Positions 50,781-62,850 of a stretch of DNA of 64,000 bases are shown here, piece by piece. Made by a program: the position numbers and the translations under genes. Below the pieces are notes generated by a model. It was not told where the DNA came from. It made no database searches and worked only from the letters and a program-made list of their open reading frames with translations. The stretch is taken from contig OX328132.1 in NCBI GenBank assembly GCA_946811695.1, positions 94,593,534 through 94,657,533 of the forward strand, written 5' to 3'. Numbering within the stretch: the first letter of the stretch is position 1; the number at the start of each line of letters is the position of its first letter. Source of the stretch: Gonocerus acuteangulatus. Its lineage: Eukaryota; Arthropoda; Insecta; Hemiptera; Coreidae.

Positions 50781-51505
50781 CAATCATGTAACAGAACATG
50801 AGAGCCCAGAAAGCAGATTGTGCAAAGATATATTATTCTTGACCTCTGGAGATTCTTGACTGTGGAAATATATGTATATACAAATTTGAACCACCGGTAT
50901 TTTCGTTCTCTAGGGGTTCTGAAACGCAAAATTTTCTAGTCGGCACTTCCGGATTGGGTCATGAGGTCAACCTTATAGGCAGGTTTCCTGATAAGGGCAT
51001 GATGAGTTTGCTTTTTTCCCGAAAAGAATGTGTTAATGGAGCATAGATCATGTTGGACAACTTCAAAAACAAAAGTGTGTTTTGCTCCATTCATATTAAC
51101 AGTTTAGGCATTTAAAGGTACTTTTTGGGAAGTAAATTTAATCCTCTACAACGTTCACACCGACTATTTTTTTCATTACGGGCTTACTTTCTACGTTATT
51201 GGCAAAAAAGTGATGAAAAACAAGGGTTTTTGGCAATTTGTTACTCATTGGTGCGCTTTAGCGAAAAAATGACAGATATAAAATCGACATAAAATTCAAT
51301 TCTCTACAATAATCCGTCATAAAAATAACCCCTTTCCATTGGAGATTCCAGAGTTAGGGTCTCTGGAGAAGAACTGGAGAAAGTTGAGGGGGCAATGAAA
51401 GTTCATTCGACCACATTAAGACCCACCAAGTTTCGTTTTTAAATTTCAAAAATTGTGGGGAAAAAAGGGGGGTGTCAATCGAGTTTTGAACACCCTGTGT
51501 ATATA

Positions 51506-51508
<3 letters not shown>

Positions 51509-51551
<43 letters not shown>
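51509..51551 (+). repeat. (TG)n(TA)n microsatellite
   Basis: Short TG then TA run at the terminus of dispersed repeat copy B, mirroring the TA array at the start of copy A. Confidence 0.9.
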
Positions 51552-51554
<3 letters not shown>

Positions 51555-51741
51555 CTAAGTAGTACTACACTGAACTCATATTCTGGAAAAATTAAGTCTG
51601 AAACTCGCGTGTGCACTGAAAGATTATATCCTTGTTGAAAGATTGGAATCAAGATCCCAGACCATCTTTAGGCCCACACAGCCGTTAGTGGGTGCCTGAT
51701 ATTGGGAAAATTAGGCAATCAGAACATATTAATGACCACAA
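51550..51741 (+). mobile_element. tRNA-derived SINE, diverged
   Basis: Follows the 59742 SINE through AGAGCTAAGTAGTACTACAC, GAAACTCGCGTGTGCACTGA, CCCAGACCATCTTTAGGCCC and GCCGTTAGTGGGTGCCTG. The 3' third is missing. It lies between a TA array and the right arm of the inverted repeat. Confidence 0.65.
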
Positions 51742-51831
51742 TATTTCCACAGTCAAGAATCTCCAGAGGTCAAGAATAATATATCTTTGCACAATCTGCT
51801 TTCTGGGCTCTCATGTTCTGTTACATGATTG

Positions 51832-51834
<3 letters not shown>

Positions 51835-51890
<56 letters not shown>
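51835..51890 (+). repeat. (TA)n array
   Basis: Pure TA run of about 56 bp followed by GATA and TG repeats. Confidence 0.95.
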
Positions 51891-51895
<5 letters not shown>

Positions 51896-53516
51896 GATAG
51901 ATAGATAGATATGTGTGTGTATGTATATAGTTGAGGTCCTGTGTGTCCAGGTGTCATGAACATGCCGCAAATAATAAAAGTTAAATATATGTATATATAT
52001 ATAAATGATTGTGCATGTTTTATGTTGTTCTGAATTCTTCAAGCAATTGCTAATTTAATGGCATGTGATCATGATGATTATACCCCGGAATACCTTCTAC
52101 TTTACCAGTCTCATCCACATTCACATGGAATGTTTTTAAGGGGTTTTAATATTTTTTAGATTTAGAATAGTTTTATAATTATCAATTGCTGAACGGTGCT
52201 AGCAAGCATGAGACATATGGAGTACTATATCAGTATGAATAATGTATGTTTTACAATTGTTATTATTTCAGACCTGTCACACAGCCAAATATGAAACACA
52301 GATTCTTATAAAAGAAAGATTAAAAAAACAAACAAACACTGTTTTTATATATAAAACTTTCTCTGCTTTTTCATGATGAAATGATTTCCTTTATAGTTGT
52401 GAGTCTATTTCCAGCATGAAAAAAATCTTTTAGTAGGTAACCTTCCTTTGCAATTCTTATCTGTTTTCTAATGTTTTATGTTTTTCTTTTTTCAATTATT
52501 GTACATTTTGAGGCTTCTAAATACTATTTTCATTATATTTAATTAAACATTGTTTCATATGCGATATCAATTGGTAAACTAATTATTTGGTCACTATAAT
52601 GTATTTGTTGTTTTATAGTTATAATTTCTTTGATTGATATTTTGCAATTATTTCATAATATGTTATTATGCTCTGTCTAACTAGTATATTAGCATCTGAA
52701 ATTTTCTTAATTTTACATATAACCCTTAATATTTATATTGCTAAGAAATAATTTTCAGCTAGCTACTTGAGTATGTAATATCTAAATTTCTTTAACACTT
52801 TCGTACTTTAGTATTTGGAAATTTACTATTTATCTCATTATCTATTATTTGATTTTAGCGAAACAAAATTTGAAAGCTGAGAAATAACCCTAATTACTTC
52901 AAGAAATGTTATATTGAGTCATGCATGTGTGATTGCCACATTAGGAAAAGTAAAACCAATTTATATTACTGCACACTAACATCAATATTGTGAGGCACAC
53001 CATAGAGTCATATAATACAACGAACATTAAAACTCTAAATAATCTAAAGAATAGGAAGAACATTTTTAACAAAAGATTTTAAAAAGGGTTTGAAGAAATA
53101 TTTCAGGTTCCATAATAAATTTTGAAAAAAAAAATTGAATTACCTATATCCAATTACTCAGAAGATCTTACTTTATTTCTGTAGAAATTTTTATTTTGTT
53201 TGCACTCTTTTCCCTTGTACCAGAATTTAGCATGGCATTGTAATTATGTTGAATTAACTGGTACATTCCTTCTAACATGTACATGAATGAGTTCTTATAG
53301 TCCCATAAAATACTTGAACAATGTCTTCACTTCTATTCTTCAGGCACATTATTTTTCAGGTATTCTTGGATAACCTAATAAATAATCATAAATGAAAAGG
53401 GTGATAAATCAATCACAGTAATATATCATTGCACAATAATCTTCACCCAACATGCAGATACTCATTAAAAAAATGAGCCAATGCCATACTAAATAACAAC
53501 AACTGACAATACAGAG
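51891..53516. other. Unassigned intronic DNA
   Basis: No recognised gene or element. Confidence 0.5.
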
Positions 53517-54705
53517 TTGCCACAAACATAATTAAGACATTTCATAATTAATACTGAAATACTATTCAACTAACTTAAGAAGCAATTAATTTAATTAAAT
53601 AATATAAAGTACAATTTTTATGGCATTTAAACCCTCCCTCAATAAAAACACCCAAAATAAACAAAATATAATTCATATAACAAGAAAAAAGTTGATATTA
53701 TTCCATACTGAGCATCCTTCTGCTTTCATCAAAGTGTAGACTTCACAGCAGCTTGGTGAAGATATCCCCGTTTTGGCCTTGACTAGCCACATAATTACTG
53801 CTACATATTGGACTTTTTTCTTGCAAAAAAAAAAAAAAAAATGATACCGCACATCAACATGTTCTAATCTTTTATTTTTTGCCCTAGAGGTAACCCTGAT
53901 GGCAGACTGATTGTTCTGAAATATTTTCACTGTTTGGTTGCATATTTGAGATATGTTCAGTTATTTTATCAGCTTTTCAGTCAACATGCCTCTGTGACTA
54001 TAACTCTTGAAGCTACGTATTCAGCCTTAATCGAGGACAGAGCAAGTGACTCTTGCCTCCTCGAAGACCAAACTGTAGTTGATGATCCGAATTTGAAAAT
54101 AAATCCAGTGGTAGATTTGCACTCCTCCAATTCGCCAGTCCAGTCAGCATTAACTTATCTCTGGATGTCCCTGCTTATCTCTGGATGTCCATGCTTATGG
54201 CCTCGTCATATCAGACCTTTTGAAGAGATAGGGCGAATCTGAAAAACCGATTTTTTTTTCTTAGTCAGAAAGATGTAAGTAACACGACACTTCGCCTTGT
54301 TTCTCTGGTTTGCCATTAGTTCTCTAACAGTTTCAAGTTAAAGTGATTAGCACCATCATCTATAAAAAAATCAGTGTCCGATTTCAAGGGGCGAATCCCG
54401 GATCTGAAACTCCCCTCCTAGCACTTTGTTACCCACAAATCACCCGTATAAATCAAATTGAATTTCAATTGCATACTTTTTCAATCAGGTTTATGAATCA
54501 GCATTCTATAGAGTAAACGTTCCCCCTTACTATGCTGAAGCACTTCTAGAACTTTGAATTCGATTTCCCAACAAAAAGTTGTTATTGTTGTCACAACAAT
54601 AATTAGGGCATTTAATAATTAATACTGATATAATATTCAATTATCGTAAGCCACAATTATTTTACTTAAATTATATAAAAGTTTTTATTGCATTTAATAT
54701 CTTAT
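53517..54705 (-). pseudogene. Ty1/copia remnant: RNase H end of pol between LTR-like repeats
   Basis: On the minus strand from about 54165 a frame reads ADWTGELEECKSTTGFIFKF, then WSSRRQESLALSS and KAEYVAS, the classic copia RNase H signature. After several stops it resumes at 53935 with FQNNQSAIRVTSRAKNKRLE HVDVRYHF, and then in a shifted frame GDIFTKLL and SLHFDESRRMLSM, the end of copia pol. An A-run near 53825 causes one frameshift. Segments 53517-53640 and 54581-54705 resemble each other (ATTTAATAATTAATACTGAT and similar) in direct orientation and may be LTR pieces. Integrase and most of RT are gone. It may belong to the same family as 6296-7493 but the two do not overlap. Confidence 0.82.
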
Positions 54706-55921
54706 TTAGTGTAAAATTCCTTAAATAATACCCAGTAGTAGGTTATGCAAAAAAACAAACAAACTTGTTTTCACTTATATTATACAGAAATATATTTCCA
54801 ACTAATCATATAAAGAAAGATTAGAATCAGTTCTGAATTCTCATTATAGGATAGGAAAAATGAGTAAGAGTAATTCCTGGTCTGTGAAGAATGTGAAGAA
54901 ATGAGGGTACTCACATCATACGGGCGTAAGAGTAATTTCCTCACATAAAAATAAACCTATAAATATCACCCAAATATTATAATTTTAAATGTGTTGAATT
55001 GGGTATTTGCCAAATTCATTAAGGGTTAAAAAACATTTAAGAAACTCTCATGAAATTTATATAAAAGGCCTACTGTCTGAAAACAAATTATTTCTATCTA
55101 AACAAAGGTTTTTATTCACTCTACTAATTGTTGATAAACCACTTGAATGCAGTTTTTTATTTGAGTTCTGGATACACAACCATCTTAGCAGACCATGGGG
55201 TGCCAACTTTCATTAGTTGCGATCGATTCAGGGCTATGGGAAAACTTGCGGTTTTCTGTATTATTATCTAGGATGCCTATTCTTGACCTTGATTCGAAAC
55301 ATCTACTTACTCAGTATCAGAACCTGAAAAATCCTATGGCTGACGGGTTAATATCCTTCTTCAATAACTTGTACCAAATATCGTTTTCCAGTCTTTGGTA
55401 GTTCTACACGTCCCATAATTTGGAAGAGTATGTAATCCATAGAAGAAATAAATAGCCTACCTATAGAGTTGCTATAGGGAGAGAAAATGATACTCTATAA
55501 TTGTCAGTAATTCTGCACTATCCACAGGCTCTATCTAAAGCCATGAAGAATTTCGAGGACAGTAGCTCATATACATTGCCACTAGTGCTCAGAATTTGAA
55601 CACTGTTTATCGGGTTTTCATGGTCAAGCGGGAGGGATAAAAATAGATAGTTTATTCATCTATTAAGTTAATTTCTCCAAACACAGGCAATAATTTTTTC
55701 ATTATTTGAAACTATCTCTGGCTGAATAATTTTCTTGAGCGGCATAGATATTGGAGAGCCATTAAATTTGCTTGTTATGTTTGGGCTCACAAAACGTTGA
55801 ACATCTCATTCTCACCTCTTCTACAGCCATTCATTATTAACTAAATAAAAAGTATTATCAAATTGTGGCCCTTTTATTTTTTAATAATTTATGTATATTT
55901 AAACACTTTATCTTCACATAA
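54706..55921. other. Unassigned intronic DNA
   Basis: Slightly GC-richer around 55180-55420 but with no recognised protein. Confidence 0.45.
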
Positions 55922-56732
55922 TAAACTTTATTTTATGTTCTACATGTTTTGCACCCATAGACAACTTGACATAATATACTTATACCTAATTTTAGCCTTA
56001 ATTAAGGAAGACCTTCCACAGGTAGGGCCATGTCCAGACTAATAAAGAAAAATGAATATGGCCGTTATCAGTCATGAGATTATAATCGATAGTGTTTTGT
56101 TTAGATCAACCCCAGAGAAAGATTTTGTCATTAAAAGGAAGATATAATAAAATTAAAACTAATAAAACGGTTTTCTATAGTGAAAAAGTATATGTAGGAG
56201 AATCTGGACAGCTTTAAAAAAGAGGATAAAACAGCACGTTAAAACTATTGATGAGAATGACAATTGAACCATTTAGTAGACCGTGCAATAAAACATATAC
56301 ACACATTTGACTTCAAAAAGGTTAAAATATTGAATAAATAGAAGAACCTTATAAAAAGGAAAATAAAAAAAATATTCATATAATTAAAATTGGAAAAACA
56401 GCAAATAAAAAAACGGAGATTAAATATTTAAATAATATTGTTTTCAATATAATTGACGAAATGTAGGGTTATAGATTAGTTTTAATTTTATTATATCTTC
56501 CTTTTAATGACAAAATTTTTCTCTGGGATCCATCTAAACAAAACCCAATCAATTATTTTCTCATGACTCATAATGGTCATATTCGTTTTGCTTTATTAGT
56601 CTGGACATGGTCCCTACCCGTGGAAGGTCTTCCTTAGTTAAGGCTAAAATTAGGTATATGTATATTACGTCAAGTTGTTCCTGAAGAGGCTTCTATGGGC
56701 GCAGAATATGTAGAGCATAAATAAAAAGTGAG
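55922..56732. mobile_element. Foldback element with ~245-bp arms
   Basis: The left arm 55922-56166 and right arm 56474-56732 are reverse complements, clearest over GAAGACCTTCCAC, CATGTCCAGACTAATAAAG and GAGAAAGATTTTGTCATTAA. The right arm holds ~15 bases absent from the left. The ~310-bp loop is A-rich and non-coding. No target duplication was recognised. It is unrelated in sequence to the other foldbacks in the window. Confidence 0.8.
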
Positions 56733-56780
56733 CCATGGAACCAACAAGTGGTAATAAGATGGTTCCATGTCCAATCTATA

Positions 56781-57852
56781 CAGGGGGTCTCAAAAATAAA
56801 TAAAAAAAAAGATCCTTTGGCATATATTTCATTTTTGCTTAGTTTCCGAGAAAAACACAAAAAACTGAAAAGAAATTATGAAAAGGCAGTCTTCTATAAG
56901 GCATATATGAAAATAATTAAAAGTATAAGTTTTATCCCCCATCCCTTCACTCAGCCCCACCCCTACCTCCTTTAATCCCCACCCCAAAAATATAGGAATG
57001 AGTATGCCTCTGATTTTGTGTGGAATAATGAAATAATAGGTCCCCATTTTTTGACCCCACAAATTAATGCAGAGTCTTTTCCCACATCCCTCGATAATGA
57101 ACTGTCGTTGTTCTTGGAGGAAGTCCTTTTGACACAGAGATTGGGAAGCTGGTTCTAAGTCGACAGTTTTCCAGCCCACTATGGGAGGGCCATCCGAAAT
57201 TGATTGGACATTAATTATCCATGGACTTGGGTAAGACGTGGTGGGCCGGTATCTTGGCCGGCTCGATCTTCAGACCTCACACTCTTGGATTTCTTTGCAT
57301 GGGGACACATTAAAGATTTGGTCTACAGGGAGCACCTCATTTGTCGCATCAGATGGGCCTGGGAGCAGATTACATCAGAGCAATGCACAAATGCCATCCA
57401 GCCTAGGAATTATTAAAAGAAGAAATTGTTATTTTATAATTATGTATGCATCTAGTGTTAAATTTAATATGTTTTAAGAATTGAAAATTTATTTTTATAA
57501 AGAATTGAAAGTTTTTTTGTTTTGCGACTTAGCACTTTCCTCTGAAGGAAAGTAGCTACTTTAAATTTTGCTGAACTTGCAGCATTAAATGGCGTCAGTT
57601 TTTGACCAAGAAGATTTTTGTTGTTGTTCTTTTGGAGGGAGGAGGGTGGGTAGAGGGGGTGAAGATAAAACATAATTTTAATGGTTTGTATATAGACTTT
57701 ATGAAAGAATGCCTTATCACAAGTTTTGTTTTGTTTTTTGCATTTTTCTCGGAAGCGAAGCCAAAACGAAATATATGCCAAAGGACTCATTTCTTTCTTT
57801 TTTCATCCTGCATCGATTCCCGACATTTTGCAGTTTTTTGGGGTACACCCTG
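56781..57852 (+). mobile_element. Mariner-type foldback element with relic transposase
   Basis: The left end is CAGGGGGTCTCAAAAATAAA after TATA; the right end on the opposite strand is CAGGGTGTACCCCAAAAAAC. The arms are recognisable for ~200 bp: GATCCTTTGGCATATATTTC faces a GAAATATATGCCAAAGGA version, and both sides have a polypurine/polypyrimidine block. The arms are more diverged than in the other foldbacks. The centre carries a transposase fragment. A TA on the right side was not seen. Confidence 0.7.
57204..57416 (+). pseudogene. Mariner/IS630-type transposase C-terminal fragment
   Basis: About 70 codons: INYPWTWVRRGGPVSWPARS, SDLTLLDFFAWGHIKDLVYR, then IRWAWEQITSEQCTN. This is the last catalytic motif (family form W-P-x-R-S-P-D-L-T-P-L-D-F-F-x-W-G); the catalytic aspartate before FF is retained. 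Everything N-terminal is missing. Confidence 0.82.
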
Positions 57853-59741
57853 AACATTAAAGTAGAGGGAAGATCAAATCTGTGATCTTTGATCAATGTA
57901 AATATGATATAAGAACATGTCTTGTTGCATGATATGAAAATATTGCCTTTTGATTGCAAATAAAAATATATTTTTCCTACCAGTGGGGATGTAATAATTT
58001 TTAGTTGATAGAATCATGGACTTTTCAAACTGAAATGGTTGTCCGGCAGTAATGTACATTTACACCTGCTGTTAACAAGACTTGTTTTCCAAGATCATGT
58101 CACCTATTGTAAATATTTTAAACTATACTTGTTTAGCTTGTACAGATACAGAGCCATTTTCTCCTGTGACATGAGAACTATATATATATTACATATAATT
58201 CGATGAAAATCTTTTCTGTGTTTCAAAAATGTAAATTGAATTTAAAATATTTATTTTAAAGTATTTAGTCCACAGAGAGTGAGAATGATGTGGTGAGCAC
58301 AGTTGTGTTGTTTAGAAAGTAATTTTAGAAAAAGCACAGCCCTTGTTTGCACCTTTGTTCAATCAACACAATAAGACATATAGTGAGTCTCAAGCAAATT
58401 AATAATTTTTTTTTTCTTTTTTTTTTTTTTTCTTTTTTATACAATTACTCTAAAAGTGGCTGTTTTCAAAAGATATGTCATAAAATAAAGAATGTGCAAA
58501 CCTCAAAGATGAGTCTTGCTCATACAAGGTCTTAAAAATGCCCCATTTTTCTTGAACATTTATTGAAACAAATTGTTTCAGTATTTAGTAGCACTAGTGT
58601 TTTTAAAGAAATTAACAAAGAAACATCTTTGACGCAATTTTTAATGAAATTCTGTTTGGTAAAATCCTACTAAACCATCTGTAAGGCATAAAATGGTGTA
58701 CATGGACCTTATGTGTTACATAGAACATTGAATCCTTTTAGAACGGGCCACAATTTAGAAAAGAGCAACTCTGTCCAGACTCTCAGTCAACAAACCCAAT
58801 TTTCTGTAAAATTGTTTTCTAGCTTCTAAAACTTTAATTCGTAGTATGATCTACTATAGCAGTAATGAACATTAAAATTGTATATTACAAAACAAAAATA
58901 TTGACGTGTACTTTTGCTATTGCATGGTCACTTAATAATGGTCTACAAAGATATCGATTTCCTATGTACAGAAGGAATCAAAGAACACGACTTTTAGGCA
59001 TGCCCTCTTTTGTGTTTTAAAGAGAAATTAATAAAAAATGTGACAATTAAATGTTCTTTGATGTTTATTATCTATTGTCATTCATGAACCTCAGTTATTC
59101 GGATGTTCTTTTTAAGAAATGGTTCTCTTGAATATATCTCTGATGATTTCGAGATATCTGCAAACACTCATTGCAATTTTAATATATAAATTTATAAACT
59201 AAAACTTATGACATCAAGCCAACTTTAAATATGATGCTCAAATAAATTTAAAATTCTATAATGAAAGGTGTGATGGGGTAACACTTACAAAAGGAACTGA
59301 TGAACAAAATATTTCATCTCCTAAACCTTCTATCCTTTACATAATATGAAGTAGATACTATTCTTGGTGCTACTTTATCATTATTTTCAGAAAATGTCTC
59401 CTCTTTTTGAGAATCCACTGCAAAATAATGCTAAAATTAGATAATATTCCACAAGTAGTCTTCCATGTAATTCCGAAAATATGACTATGAAAACCACAAA
59501 ATTAAGTATTAATAATTTAATAAATTCAATCTATGGATTCAAATTAAAGAAAATTTATATATCAAATTCAATGGAATATTATAAGCCTAAAAATCAGATG
59601 TACACCCTAATGTTAGATGCAGCAATGTCATGGTATATTTAGATTTGAAATATTTACTCACAATGAAACCAAAATGTCTATAATTATTAATACATATAAG
59701 AAAAGTAAAATGTTTTATTTACATTTATTTAATATTTTTGG
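57853..59741. other. Unassigned intronic DNA
   Basis: No gene. A T-rich tract lies at 58405-58436. Confidence 0.5.
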
Positions 59742-60066
59742 GGACGAGGTTAGCTCAGTGGTAGAGCACTCGACTAATGATCTGGAGGACCGAGGTTCAA
59801 AACCCGAGCGTGCACTAAAGATTTTTATCTTCTAGTGTCGTCGTTTGGGGGTTGGATTTGGGGTCCCAGATCATCCCTAGGCTCATCCAGCCTTTAATTA
59901 ATTAATTAATGGGCACCTGGAAAGGGAAAAATCAGGTGGCCTGAGCATAGTACAGACCACACTATCTACCTAGTGTGCGGTATGGTCAAAAATCAAATAC
60001 CTCTACTGTATCTGCCCCTCTGGGCCCTTGTGGCCTTTTACGGGACTGTTTTTTGTTTTGTTTTTT
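59742..60066 (+). mobile_element. tRNA-derived SINE, best preserved copy
   Basis: The head GGGGACGAGGTTAGCTCAGT GGTAGAGCACTCGAC has a good box A, and GAGGTTCAAAACCC is a slightly damaged box B. The body includes GTGCACTAAAG, TCTAGTGTCGTCG, GGGTCCCAGATCATCCCTAG, GGCACCTGG, AAAAATCAGGTGGCC, CCACACTATCTACCTAGTGT and GGGCCCTTGTGG, and the tail is T-rich. It served as reference for the copies at 9040, 21254, 26918, 44176 and 51550. The tail differs from the GGCGC-hairpin SINE at 29224. Confidence 0.88.
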
Positions 60067-60509
60067 TATATTGTTAAGTGTATGCTAAACTAGTGATTCT
60101 TTAAAAACACAACTTTTCAGGAGAACCAAAAAACTATTTCCTAACTTCTGAGAAAGTTGATGCTTGTCCTTAATGAATTTTCAAACATATACCACATCAT
60201 TAATTTTTAGATTGAACAAAATTGCAAAATATCTAATATTCTGATTTGCAAATTTATCAAAATTAAAGTTCCCCCCAAAAAGTAGATTTTCAAAAGAAAT
60301 TGTTCATTTGTCTAGGAAGGAATAGAAATGAAAATTTGACTGGTTGTAGAAGACGTCAAATGCAACTCGTGTGCAAAAAATCTCAGAAACTGAATTTATG
60401 TAGAGTCGTTAGTTTGCAGTATAATTTATGATATATGCTATATACCATTACCATGAAATAACTATCTTCTTTTTTGAGAATTTTTCTTCTATTCAATTTT
60501 TTTTAACAG

Positions 60510-60680
60510 GGTTACCTGAGCCTCCAGTTGATATTCAAGTTGAACCAGGTCCACAAGATGGTACTCTGCTCGTTACTTGGCAGCCACCAAATGCATCTTC
60601 TTCTGGTGGTGGATCAATTGTGACAGGATACGCTGTATACGCTGATGGGAAAAAAGTGACTGATGTGGACAGTCCATCAG
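60510..60680 (+). CDS. RIM-binding protein, internal exon: start of FN3-3
   Basis: A 57-codon, phase 1-1 exon after a strong TTTTTTTTAACAG acceptor. It encodes GLPEPPVDIQVEPGPQDGTL, then LLVTWQPPNASSSGGGSIVT and GYAVYADGKKVTDVDSPSG. PPNASSSGGG is the variable loop and GYAVYADGKKV is highly characteristic of RIM-BP FN3-3. The conserved tryptophan is in VTWQP. It ends TCAG/GTATAT. The open frames beginning upstream at 60428 and running past the donor are intron read-through. Confidence 0.92.
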
Positions 60681-60771
60681 GTATATTTACAAATGAGGTC
60701 TATTTTAATTTAGTATTTTGTTTTAATTACTGTTGTAAAAATTTTATTTTTTCTATTCTGATTGTTACTAG

Positions 60772-60923
60772 GAGATCATGCATTGATAGACATAAATAAG
60801 CTTCTGGGGTTGAATCCAAAGCAAGTAACAGTGCGAACCAAATCAAGAGATAGTCAATCTTCTGACAGTATTCCAACTCAAATTCCACCACATATTCTCA
60901 AGGATAAACATACGAATGACAAG
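60772..60923 (+). CDS. RIM-binding protein, internal exon: end of FN3-3
   Basis: Follows a 91-bp intron (60681-60771, GTATAT...TTACTAG). It completes a glycine codon and encodes DHALIDINKLLGLNPKQVTV, then RTKSRDSQSSDSIPTQIPP, the last two strands of FN3-3, and a basic tail HILKDKHTNDK. It ends in phase 0 at AAG/GTAAGG. The S-x-D-S-I-P-x-Q-I-P ending is where RIM-BP leaves its FN3 array and enters the linker towards the C-terminal SH3 pair. Those later exons are beyond the window. Confidence 0.9.
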
Positions 60924-61044
60924 GTAAGGCTGTGTCAGTTATTTATTATAAGATTTTAATTTGTTTATCATAATTTGATTAGTTTTATTTACTCATTATT
61001 ATTATTTAGTAAGATTCAGTTCACTACATTTGTAATTATATACA

Positions 61045-62850
61045 CAGGGTATCCCGCATTGAGATGTCATAACTTTAAGGGTTTATTCTGCACCTCATTT
61101 GTAGTTCAGGAACTTCAATTTTATGAGAGAAATGAGCTTTTTTTCTACTCAAATGAAACAATTACTTATCGAACTGATATATTATGTCTATTAATGATTC
61201 TTTAGACTTAAGCAAGGTATTTTAGGATTTTTTTTCACTCCACCTTTCCCCTATTTTAGAGGTTTTAGTCAGAGATATTTTGGGACGAGAACTGCTTTAT
61301 TTTGCCTGATGCCACCATATCCTTCAAGTGCTGTTGAGAGGTGTTTTTGACTGTAAAATGAGTTCTTCAACTGAAACCCAACCTGATATTTTCAAGAGAT
61401 ATCAAAATGCATGGCCTAAGTTTGAAAAGACAAAATACGAACCGGTATTAGCGACAAAACAGTGAAAACTAGTCTAACATCAGATATAATTACAAATTTT
61501 TCAGACGAGTTCAAAGCTGAACTGACAGAATTCCAATCACGAGATGACTACAAAGAACAACTTCAATTGGTTCTGGTGGTTGTGGGAGACATGGGTGGAA
61601 ACCAAGTTGGATTCAGATAACCCGGGCCTATTCATCACGCTACGTGAATAGCTAAGGCCATTTACTCTCTGAAAATATTCATGTTCTGTGACCAGTTGGA
61701 AATGGGCAAAGAAAAACAACTTTCTTTGGGTGCTATTTGAGTTTTTCTTGTGAAGATCTATTGTAAAGCGTGGTTTAATGCACCCAAAGCTGAACTAACT
61801 CCCAAACAAGACCTTGACCTCCTGAGAAGTTGGTTTGACTATCAGAAGACCGACAAGGAAATAGCTGAAAATGGTCTAGTAAAATTTTCAAAATATCTAT
61901 GCTATTTAAATCTAGAAATGGTTGCTCTCGCATTCTTCGATCCAACTTTTTCTGAAGACCAAAAATTTGCTATAAGCAAAAAAAGTTGGAGGCCAAGACC
62001 GAAGAAGAGAACAATAGAATTGTAAATCCCAAATGTTCTAGAGAAAATCTACAACATCTAGTCGAGGGAGGATTATCCCATTTAGTATCAAGTGATACAA
62101 TGACTCTCTTCAGTACGTGGCCAGAAGATGTGCATTTCAATGAAGAGAAGAGGATCATTGAATCATTGAAGGTCTTAAAAGACTAGGCAGAAGGAGAGGT
62201 AAAATTGATGACAGACTTCAACAATCTACTGACCAAGGATTAGGATCAGAAGCAATACCTCCTGCAAGTAGTTAGCAAATGTAGACAATTGTATCCTAAT
62301 GCTTCCAAAGCCATGCTGAGAAAAAGTCTAGACCACAGAAACAGGAATAGGAATACTACACAAAAATGTTTTACCTATCCATATGTATGTGTCCTTTGTT
62401 TATGACCAATCAGATATTTCTGATGTGTATAGTTATATAGAATTATCTGTGTAATTTGACTAGATACTCGTTCGTGTATTTCATTCTTATTATGTATTAC
62501 ATTTGTTATCAATACATTAACTACCAAAGTACATAATATACCTACAAGTCTTAACGAAATACAAAATCGTTTGTTATACTTAATTAATAAATTAGTCTGT
62601 AGAGACAATTTATTGCCCAAATAACGACCTCAACCTCTGAAATATGAAAAAGGTGGAGTGAAAAAAAAGTCTAAAATACCTAGCATACGTCTTAACACAC
62701 ATTAATAGACATAAGATATCAATTCGATTCATAATTGTTTCATTTGAGAAAAAAAAAAAAAAGCACATTTCTCTCATAAAATGCGAAGTTCATTTTTAGT
62801 GGTACTAGGCCAAGTTTTTATGACAACGGCTGTTCTAGATCCGTTAGAAT
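61045..62850 (+). mobile_element. Probable DNA transposon with long inverted ends and a decayed ORF
   Basis: The left end is CAGGGTATCCCGCATTG. Segments of the left end (ACTTCAATTTTATGAGAGAA, TTTAGACTTAAGCAAGGTAT, TTTTTTTTCACTCCACCTTT) recur inverted in the right end between 62625 and 62800, giving imperfect arms of ~200 bp. The enclosed plus-strand text is a broken protein with stops and frameshifts. It begins near 61359 (MSSSTETQPDIFKRYQNAWP), continues in other frames (YKEQLQLVLVVVGDMGG; AIYSLKIFMFCDQLEMG) and is best seen at 61750-62025 (DLDLLRSWFDYQKTDKEIAE NGLVKFSKYLCYLN then VALAFFDP). I recognise the last part as a multi-copy uncharacterised arthropod protein family of unknown function. 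Its place inside inverted ends suggests it is transposon-encoded. Confidence 0.6.

Larger units (their letters stand above)
49569..51495 (-). mobile_element. Dispersed repeat, copy B, split by insertions
   Basis: The reverse complement of the repeat at 18012-18556. The main body is 51495-51060 (CAATCGAGTTTTGAACACCC at its end, GAGCAAAACACACTTTTG inside) and the distal block is 49622-49569. About 1.4 kb of later DNA, mostly a Helitron, separates the two blocks. Confidence 0.78.
50776..51837. repeat. Inverted repeat, ~96-bp perfect arms bounded by TA arrays
   Basis: The left arm 50776-50871 (ATCAATCATGTAACAGAACA...) and the right arm 51741-51837 are exact reverse complements. Outside both arms come (TA)n arrays and then TG/CA-rich microsatellite, so the symmetry extends outward. 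The 869-bp spacer contains the main body of dispersed repeat B, a TA array and a SINE. Confidence 0.85.

Noticed and set aside
56748..57179. Overlapping ORFs in the arms of the 56.8-kb element
   Set aside because: They arise from the inverted-repeat arms and lack any recognisable protein feature.
59742..59820. Apparent tRNA genes (also at 9040, 21254, 24766, 29224, 38411, 49361)
   Set aside because: Boxes A and B are present, but the acceptor stems do not pair and the heads continue into shared non-tRNA bodies, so these are SINEs.
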